From NCBI GenBank assembly GCA_030015575.1, contig CM057338.1, positions 310,871,827 through 310,935,826 on the forward strand: a stretch of 64,000 nucleotides of DNA, in the 5' to 3' direction. A program made the position numbers and the translations under genes. Below the pieces are notes generated by a model, which worked only from the letters and a program-made list of their open reading frames with translations, did not search any database and was not told where the DNA came from. Positions 57,275 to 64,000 of this stretch are shown in pieces. The DNA comes from Agapanthus africanus. Lineage: Eukaryota > Streptophyta > Magnoliopsida > Asparagales > Amaryllidaceae. Position 1 is the first letter of the stretch. Each line of letters starts with the position of its first letter.

Positions 57275-57439
57275 AGACACATTTCTTATCTCCTACTATT
57301 GCCTTCTTTTCTTTGTTGTGTTGTTGGCATGTTACTTTTAGAAAGTGTGGCCTGTAGATGATAAATAACGGTTCATCTTGAACTCTTTGTGGGGTAGCGA
57401 TGGCTTAAGAAATAGGTTCGGGTCTGCTGCCTAAAACTT

Positions 57440-57625
57440 TTCAACTTTATAAGCCGTGAGGGTCTCATAAAGACTTTTCTCCCTATGAGTCGAGAGGATC
57501 TCATAGGTGTATTTTCTCCTTAGGAGTCGAGAGGATTCCTAAGTGCATTTTCTCTTGAGAGTCGTAAGGATCTTACAAGAGAATTTTCTCCTTTACAAGT
57601 CGAGAGGACTCATAAGTGGTTGGTG
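57440..57625. repeat. Degenerate repeat block agtcgagaggatct...ttttctcctt, first copy
   Basis: Four to five imperfect units of about 40 bp share gtcg.gaggatctcat and attttctcctt. Related blocks occur at 59020-59190 and 59360-59540. The short direct and inverted gagtcg/ctcat pieces could form small hairpins. Confidence 0.8.
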
Positions 57626-57649
57626 AGTTGACTTGTTTCCGAGTCGAAA

Positions 57650-58260
57650 CGTTACTCCGACGGAGAGGTCATTGGCTGACTTGTTTCCGAGACGGAGGTC
57701 GTTGGCTTACATGTTTCCGAGATGAGGTTATTTGATGACGCATTTCGGAGACGTGGTCATTGGATGACGTATTTCCGATACGGAGGTCATTGGATGACGT
57801 ATTTTCGAGACAGAGATCACTGGCTGACGTGTTTTCGAGACGGAGGTCGTTTGCTGATGTGTTTCCGCGACAGGGTCACTGGATGACGTATTTTCGAGTC
57901 ACGGTCATTGGATGACGTATTTCCGAGACGGAGGTCATTTGCTGACGTGTTTCCGAGGCGGAGGTCATTTGCTGACGTTTTTCCGCGACGGGGTCACTGG
58001 ATGACGTATTTCCGGGTCGAGGTCATTGGATGACGTGTTTCCGAGACGGGGTCAATGGATGACGTATTTCCGAGTCAGGGTCATTGGATGACGTGTTTCC
58101 AAGACGGGGTCATTGGATGACGTATTTCCGCGACGGGGTCATTGGATGACGTATTTCCGAGACGGAGGTCATTTTCTGACGCATTTCCGCGATAGGGTCA
58201 TTGGATGACGCATTTTCGATACGGAGGTCACTGGTTGACGTATTCCGCTTTCTGCGGTGT
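57650..58260. repeat. About 30-bp satellite-like tandem array, about 20 units
   Basis: Units of 28-31 bp follow the consensus ggtcattggatgacgtattt plus ccgagacgg. I count about 20 from 57666 to 58240, with variants such as gtcatttgctgacg. The array lies in D's 3' region between integrase and the antisense gene, a region known to generate tandem arrays in Tat-type elements. Confidence 0.92.
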
Positions 58261-58619
58261 CGGGTTGACTTGCTCCGCTTTCCGCTTTCTGAGGTCACTG
58301 GTTAACTTGCTCCGTTTTCTGTGAACCGTAGAGTCTTGTAACTAGGGACTTTTCCGTGACCTCGATTGGTAGTGTCACGTCCGTGCCCAGCTGGCATGAA
58401 GAGGAACGCCGTTGTTGATCTTCTGGGATGCAGATGTTGCTGTCGAGATCTGACTTTCCCTTTGACAGAGTTTGTTGGGACATGTGGTTCCCTTTTCGTT
58501 TATTCCCATGAATTGTATACAGGGGTCAATATGGACTTACCTGCAGGTCAAAAGTTTCATTCTTTTATTTTTTTTATTTCTTTCTGCGATGCTCTATCAT
58601 TTCAGCTTTTTATATCGCA

Positions 58620-58775
58620 AAAGTCACGATTGCTCAATCATTTCGGTTAATTTTCTTTTTACTCGCTGCTTTTTACTGCGAGTTGCCCAATCATTTCGGC
58701 TATTTTTGTATGCATATATTTTACTCGCTGATTTTTATTGCGAGTTGCCCAAACATTTCGGCTATTTCATATGCA
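58620..58775. repeat. About 62-bp tandem repeat, 2-3 units
   Basis: Units contain caatcatttcggcta, a T-rich spacer, then tactcgctg.tttttactgcgagttgcc. The cgctg and gcgag parts are inverted within each unit. Confidence 0.85.
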
Positions 58776-59019
58776 TTTTTTTTATGAGTATGGAACTCAA
58801 GATCTGATATCAATCTTAGCATCAGTATCGTTGTGGCTGAAATATTACCAGGAGCGAATCATCATTTGCCATGAAAAGAGTTGGAATTTGATTCCGATTT
58901 AGGCATCAGTATCGCTACAACTAGGATATTGCCAGGAGTGAATCATCATTTGCCTTTGTCGATTTAAACAAAGATGGCTTAGCAAATAGAGTTAGAATCC
59001 TGTCGACTAAGGCTTTGGA

Positions 59020-59190
59020 CTTCATGAGCCGTAAGGGTCTCATAAAGCTGTTTCTCCCTACGGGTCGTGAGGATCTCGTAGGAGTGTTTTCTCCTTAAGA
59101 ATCGTGAGGATTCTTAAGTGTGTGTTCTCTTATAAGTCGTAAGGATCTTACAAGAGTATTTTCTCCTTATAAATTGAGAGGACTTACAAG
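59020..59190. repeat. Repeat block, second copy
   Basis: Homologous to 57440-57625: gagccgtaagggtctcataaag, then variants of gtcgtgaggatctcgtaggag and ttttctcctta. Confidence 0.8.
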
Positions 59191-59359
59191 TGTCATTCAC
59201 TACATGAGGAAATTTCACGCCATTGGTGGAACTGGGTGGGGGAAGCGTTTATTTGTGCCCGTGGATTGTCTACAAGAGTCAATATTGAACCGTTTTTAGG
59301 GCAGTCTGAGAAATGTAATGGCTTAAGAACAGGTTCAGATCCCTGTAGCTTAAGGCTTT

Positions 59360-59540
59360 TGAATTATATGAGCCGTGAGGGTCTCATAAGAAGGCTCTCC
59401 TTATGAGTCGTGAAGATCTCGTAAGTGTAATTTCTCCTCAGGAATCATGGGGATCCTTAAGTGTGTTGCTCCCTTGTGAGTTATAAAGATCTCACGAAGG
59501 TATTTTCTCCTTACAAGGTCAAGAGGACCTTGCACATGTG
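59360..59540. repeat. Repeat block, third copy
   Basis: Homologous to 57440-57625 and 59020-59190, beginning tatgagccgtgagggtctca. The copies are dispersed, with unique sequence between them. Downstream, 59715-59790 holds three cggtccgt.gttagttt motifs like those of the A and D LTRs. Confidence 0.8.
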
Positions 59541-59891
59541 CATGAATTTTTTACGAGTCCACATCCTTTCGGGTTTTCACAAACTCGCCGGTAGCCCTGC
59601 TGTTTTTACTTACGGAGCCCTTTCAGGTTTTCATCCATGCCCATTTTGCTTGTGGACGTACCCTTTTTTTGCCGCGTTAACCTAAGGATGCCGCGGTTCA
59701 TAGTATTTTAAAGACGTTTCGGTCCGTAGTTAGTTTCAGGTCATTTCGGTCCGTTATTAGTTTAGAGACATTTTAGTCCACAACGATTTTGAGGAAAGTT
59801 TTCGCTGGATACTACTTATAGAGTTTAGGCTTAGGAAGATAGAGAGCGGACATAGGCGTCGTCATCTATCGTTCACCTAGGCCGTGACTCG

Positions 59892-61376
59892 TCAGGCGTA
59901 GTATCTCTTCAGGAACCAGCCGTTTATTAGCCTGAAGGGTCTTTCACCATGCATATCCATAAGCAAGTAAGCCCCACCTTGGTAGACTTTGTCTATGATG
60001 TACGGGCCCTCATAGTTCAGCTCGAATTTCCCCCGTTTGGCACGATTGAGGATCATAAATCTTTTGACCACTAGCATGAGTTCGCCTTGGCAAAATGTTC
60101 TCGGCCTGGTTAGTCTCTCGTATGAGCGCGTCATTTTTGCTTTGTAAGCCTCCAAGTTTTGATGCGCCATGAGACGAGTTTCATCGAGGGCGTCGAGCTC
60201 CTCAAGTCGAAGATGAGCATTCTCTTCGTCTGTTAGCTCATAATGAACCGCCACTCGTAGAGAGGGTAGCTCTATCTCCAAGGGGAGTACTGCTTCAGCC
60301 CGAATACTAATGCATACGGCGTTATATTTGTAGCCGTTTTGAAGGCGGTTCGATAAGCCCAGAGAGCTTCATACAGTCTCTCGTGCCAGTCCTTTTTATT
60401 TTTGGACACCGTCTTCTTTATGATCTTGTTGAAATCCTCAGCTAGACTGTTAGCTCGGGGATTATAGAGCGAAGAATATCTTCAGTCTATATTATGTTGT
60501 TGTGCGAAGCGGCTGATTTTGTGACTTCTGTAGGCCAGCCCGTTATCAGAAATAATTCGTCGCGGAGTGCCGAACCGATAGATGACGTGTGTCTTGAAGA
60601 AATGGAGAATATTTTTTGTTTTCACTTATCTTAGCGGTATGGCTTCTTTCCACTTAGAGAATTAATCAGTTGTCGCCAATATGAACCGATGTCCTTTAGA
60701 TGACGCTGGTTCGATGGGCCCAATTATGCCGGTTCCCTACATTTTGAACGGCCAGCTAGCCACTGTTGGGTGTAGCGGATTTGGATGCTGGTGGATGAAG
60801 TCTCCATAGATTTGGCACGAGTGGCACTGCTTCGCGTATTCGAGGCAGTCCTGAATCATCGTGGGCCAATAATAGCCTATCCTTTTGATTTTCAGCTTCA
60901 TCTTCGGTCCGGCTTGATGAGAACCGCTGAGTCCGTCATAAGTCTTAGACGACTCTCCTTGCTTCTTCTGGCCCCAGGAATCTCAGCCATAGAGATTCGA
61001 ACGATCTCTTATATAGAGTATCATTGAAGAAGGCGAAAGACAGAGCTCGTTTCATGAGCTGATGTCTTGAGGATGCATCTTCAGGTATTCGACGGGATTT
61101 GAAGTAGTGTATAAAGACTTCTCTCCAATCCTTAACCTTTTCTTGGTCCTCTATTTGTAGGGCCGTTTGCTTGGTCGCTTCATTTCCTTTAGAAGACTCC
61201 GGAGATATTTCTGCTGGTGCAAGAACCCGACGGCTTTGCACGACGATCCTTACGTCATCGAGGTTTTCGTCAGCCAGTTCTTTGGCGAGTTTGGCTAATG
61301 CATCCGCCTTGCTATTTTCTGTACACGGTATGCTTTCCAGAATGTAGGAAGGGATTTGAGTCAGCAATTGTTGCAC
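59892..61376 (-). pseudogene. Element D integrase, inactivated
   Basis: Integrase would insert element cDNA. From right to left the frame reads IPEDASSRHQLMKRALSFAF and LGPEEARRVV, then the zinc region (HDGLSGSH, CHSC), the core and a C-terminal part with RPRTFCQGELMLVVKRF, GPYIIDKVYQGGAYLL and INGWFLKRYYA before TGA at 59892-59894. In the core the tryptophan codon expected before GxDxIGP is TAG, and the first catalytic Asp appears as Gly (GTGIIGP, near 60725-60740). A further stop follows ATTD near 60665. More stops and shifts lie between 60300 and 60600. The length and domain order suit a Tat-type gypsy integrase. The enzyme cannot be functional in this copy. Confidence 0.85.
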
Positions 61377-61379
61377 TCT

Positions 61380-61680
61380 CTCGCCCTACTTCACCAACTC
61401 TAGTTTGCACGTTTGATAGTCGCCGTTTACTTGACTAACGACCAACTGGGAGTCTCCGTTTATGAGGAGGTCTTCGATTCCCATGTCGACAGCGATCTTG
61501 AGACCTGCTATCAAAGCCTCATATTCCGCTTTATTGTTTGTTCTTGGCTCCGTAAAAGAAAAGACAAAGCGCATTATCCCTCCTTGTGTAGTCACGAAGA
61601 TAAGGCCCACCCCCGATTTGATTATAGGGGTGGTGTGTTGTCGCTTCTTCATGGAAGATGCCCCATCGAAGTAGAGTTCC
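61380..61680 (-). pseudogene. Element D second (archaeal-type) RNase H
   Basis: After the stop of the RT frame the same strand gives ELYFDGASSMKKRQHT, then SGVGLIFVTTQGG, TNNKAEYEALIAGLKIA and LLINGDSQLVVSQVNGDYQT. The DGAS, NNKAEYEAL and GDSQLV motifs carry the Asp, Glu and Asp residues of an RNase H fold, and SIPCTENSKADALAKLAKE with its terminal Asp follows in the next open piece (61260-61330). A second RNase H between the first one and integrase is a mark of the Tat lineage. TAG codons at about 61680 and 61386 interrupt it, each where Trp or Tyr would be expected. Confidence 0.85.
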
Positions 61681-63451
61681 TATCGGGCATCACTCCCTCC
61701 TCTCTCCCTGTCGATCGTGTCAAACACGTGCTTGTCCGGCAATTTACAATTTATGGGTGAATCGGCAGGTATCGGGTGCTGAGCGAGGAAGTCGGCGATG
61801 GCCTGGCCTTTCACTGCCTTGAGAGTTGGGTATGTTATCGAGAATTCCATTAAGAGTAGGGCCCATTTAGCGAGCCGTCCTGTTAGTATGGCTATTGATA
61901 TCAAATACTTGAGAGGATCCACCTTTGATATGAGATAAACCTCATGCGCCAAAGCATAATGCCGAAGCTTCGTTATAGTGAAGATTAATGCCAGGCAATG
62001 TTTTTCGATATGGGAGTAGTTGTTTTCTGCCCCCAGGAGAACCCGACTCAAATAGTAGACAGCTCTCTCTTTCCCTTGATCATTCACATGTGCCCATAGC
62101 GTGCCTAAAGAACCTTCAAGGGTTGTTGCGTATTGGATGAGGGGATTTCCCTTGACTGGAGCAGTCAGTACCGGCGGATTCTGGAGGTATTGCTTGATTT
62201 CGTCGAGTGCACCCTGGCATTTACGATCCCAAACGAACGGGGGTCCTTTCTTCATCAAGTGACTGTAGGGAAGGCATTTTTCGGAGAGATTGGTTATGAA
62301 CCGCCGGATATACGCGAACTTTCCTTGGAGAGACCGCAATTGCTTGAGAGTTCTTGGCGAAGGTATTTCTATAATCGCCTTGATCTTTGATGGATCTATT
62401 TCGATGCCTCGGTGTCGGATGATGAACCCCAGGAATTTGCCCGCGAAAACTCCAAATGCGCATTTGAGAGGGTTCATCTTCAGATTGTATTTCCGAAGAC
62501 GCTGGAACACTATTTTTAAATACTCCCAGTGTTCCTCATATGATTTACTTTTCACCATGAGGTCATCGATATAGCATTCGACGATTTCATGTACGAGGTC
62601 ATCGAAAATCTTCGTCATGACCCTCAGATAGGTAGCGCCGGCGTTCTTCAGACCGAGAGGCATCACTTTGTAGCAAAATATGCCCAGAGGAGTCCTGAAA
62701 GCGGTATGCTTCTGTTCTTCGGGATGCATCTTTATTTGATTGTATCCCGATGATCCGTCCATGAAGGAGAAAACTTCATGAGTGGACGTGTTGTCTATCA
62801 TCAGCTCGGTAACATGCACTGGGAAGTCATCTTTCGGACAAGCTTTATTAAGATCCCGAAAGTCTACGCAGATGCGCACCGTCCCATTTTTCTTCATCAC
62901 TGTGACAATGTTGGCGATCCAGTCGGCGTATTGAACTTCCTAGATGAAGCCAGAGTCAATTAGCTTTTTGACTTCGGCGTTGATGCTCATCTCAAGTTCG
63001 AGCCGCATTCTTCTTGGTGTTTGTTTGAATGGCTTGACGTCCGGAGATTCGCCAATTTATGCACAGCTATTTCCGGATCTAGCCCCGGTATTTCGGAATA
63101 GTTCCATGCGAAGCAGACCTTATACTGCATGAGCACGTCTTTCAGCGTAGCCACCTATTCTTCAGACAGCAGCTCGCAGATGAACGTAGGCCGCGGGTCG
63201 TTTACCGTCCCTAAGTCGATTTTCCTTAGGTTGTCCGCAGTAGTATGTATTCCATCTTCGAACTCTTTTGGCGCCGGTGGAAATTCTGAAATCAATTTCT
63301 CTTCATCCACATTTTCGAAGCACCAGTAGAGGTCATCCATATTCTCGGGCACTCCTTCTTCTGACAGCATTATCACGTGACAAATACAAGATCGTTTCCA
63401 AGACCGATGTTGATCTAGCTCTACTCTCTCCATATACGTTGCTTTTAGCAC
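61680..63451 (-). pseudogene. Element D reverse transcriptase and first RNase H
   Basis: The enzyme copies element RNA into DNA. The N-terminal linker is at 63155-63451. CFAWNYSEIPGLDPEIAVHKL follows after a stop at 63155, with a frameshift near 63050 and a TAG at 62940. The long frame 61680-62900 then reads KKNGTVRICVDFRDLNKACP, FMDGSSGYNQIKMHPEEQ, FRTPLGIFCYKVMPLGLKNA, CYIDDLMVKS (catalytic YIDD), and KCAFGVFAGKFLGFIIRHRG, followed by a connection and RNase H with LEGSLGTLWAH and YYLSRVLLGAENNYSHIEK. The reverse transcriptase core is intact over this frame. Only about 36 bases separate this region from the end of gag, so the protease of about 200-250 residues usual for these elements is missing. 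Confidence 0.92.
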
Positions 63452-63487
63452 ATGCCTTTGCGGTGGGGCTACCCTCCAATTGTTGGA

Positions 63488-64000
63488 TTAAGCGAATCTG
63501 CCGAGTTGATATTGGTCTTCAACCCAGTTTTTGAAGGTGAAGCGGTCTTCAAGATGATGTCCTATCGCTCGGTGATAGGAGCAATAATCCAGGCGATGAA
63601 CCCCATTTGCTTGTTCGGGATGCTTGGACTTCGGGAGCGTAATCATTTGATGTTTTAAGACGAGGTCGAAGATCCTCCTTGTCTTGTCTTGAGGGAAGGA
63701 ATATGCTCGACCTATCTTTTTCGTTAGAGATGGATTCCGGCTGACCTTTTCTTGATCACGTGACCTTTTGGATCCATTTTGCCGCTGTCGAATGTTTTTT
63801 TCTCTCTTTGACTTGTTTTTGCCTCTGTGTCGGGCCTTTTTCTTGTCTTGGGAATGCACGGCGGGCTGACGGTAGAGGGCATCGTCATCCTCCGTAGCCT
63901 GATGAAGGAGGCGTTGCGTCTTGGCTTTCTCGTAAATGGACATTTCGAGGCTATAGTCGTCCCGAACCTTTTGACTCGCTTCCCTTATTAGCTTGTCCAT
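63488..64000 (-). pseudogene. Element D gag, C-terminal part
   Basis: The frame is open at the window edge. It shows a strongly basic stretch of Lys and Arg (about residues 50-90) suited to RNA binding and then YCSYHRAIGHHLEDRFTF. This is the C-x2-H-x4-H-x4-C knuckle of Tat-type gag in which the last Cys is Arg. It ends QYQLGRFA with a TAA or TAG at 63488. The N-terminus, presumably with repeats like those of A, lies outside the window. Confidence 0.8.

Larger units (their letters stand above)
7240..64000 (-). mobile_element. Element D: Tat-type Ty3/gypsy with antisense PMD gene, 5' end outside window
   Basis: On the minus strand, from right to left, the element has gag, reverse transcriptase, RNase H, a second RNase H, integrase, a tandem-repeat region, a gene on the opposite strand, a PPT and a 3' LTR. 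The dual RNase H and the additional antisense gene between integrase and 3' LTR are features of Tat-lineage elements. The 3' LTR begins exactly inside A's gag at 7240, where the flank is ctgcc (7235-7239). Elements B and C are inserted in D. The 5' LTR and the partner TSD lie beyond 64000. Because B has no matching TSD, continuity between 10499 and 42717 is inferred from gene order. Confidence 0.75.

Noticed and set aside
57650-58260. CRISPR-like array
   Set aside because: The units are contiguous, degenerate and without unique spacers, in a plant retrotransposon context. It is a tandem array.

Overview
This window looks like repeat-dense, gene-poor nuclear DNA of a flowering plant. The evidence is plant-type transposable elements only: an En/Spm (CACTA) transposase, Ty3/gypsy elements with tRNA-type primer binding sites, Ty1/copia elements primed by initiator Met-tRNA (TGGTATCAGAGC), and a plant mobile domain (PMD) protein. 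I see no rRNA, tRNA, CRISPR array or convincing host gene. Essentially every base can be assigned to a transposable element.

The layout is a nest of insertions that can be resolved from LTR ends, primer binding sites (PBS), polypurine tracts (PPT) and target-site duplications (TSD). I use working names. Level 1 is a decayed CACTA element on the minus strand (1-2786). Level 2 is gypsy element A, plus strand, with its 5' LTR at 2787-5557 followed by PBS and a broken gag. Level 3 is gypsy element D, a relative of A in the opposite orientation. It enters A's gag at 7240 and runs past the right edge at 64000. Level 4 has two insertions in D: gypsy element B (10500-42716) and copia element C (45213-55081, TSD ttggt). 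Level 5 is copia element E (16811-41281, TSD atttg) inside B's 3' LTR. Level 6 is G (24296-38995, TSD gtccg), probably a solo LTR, inside E. Level 7 is copia element F (26503-36640, TSD gttag) inside G. F is innermost and has the most similar LTR pair by eye, which fits the order. A and D are seen at one end only, and B lacks a matching TSD.

Element D is the most interesting part. Read on the minus strand it carries gag (63488-64000), reverse transcriptase, a first RNase H, a second (archaeal-type) RNase H and integrase (down to 59892), which is the domain order of the Tat lineage of Ty3/gypsy. Between integrase and its 3' LTR lies a gene on the opposite (plus) strand. It has a PMD domain, then seven short gt-ag introns that all sit in phase 1, then a coiled-coil C-terminus and a poly(A) signal. 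A TATA box at 9786 just inside the 3' LTR could be its promoter. The gene is now broken by stops, frameshifts and the insertions of B and C, but its structure is readable.

None of the coding regions is intact. F comes closest: one open frame covers the end of gag, protease, integrase and the start of reverse transcriptase, followed by a stop and a frameshift. E and C share the same coding-poor interior, so they look like members of a non-autonomous copia family. B carries only a gag-like zinc-knuckle frame. The LTRs are rich in tandem arrays and motif clusters: CACGTG boxes in A, TTGAC[CT] boxes in F, and a roughly 30-bp array in the 3' region of D.
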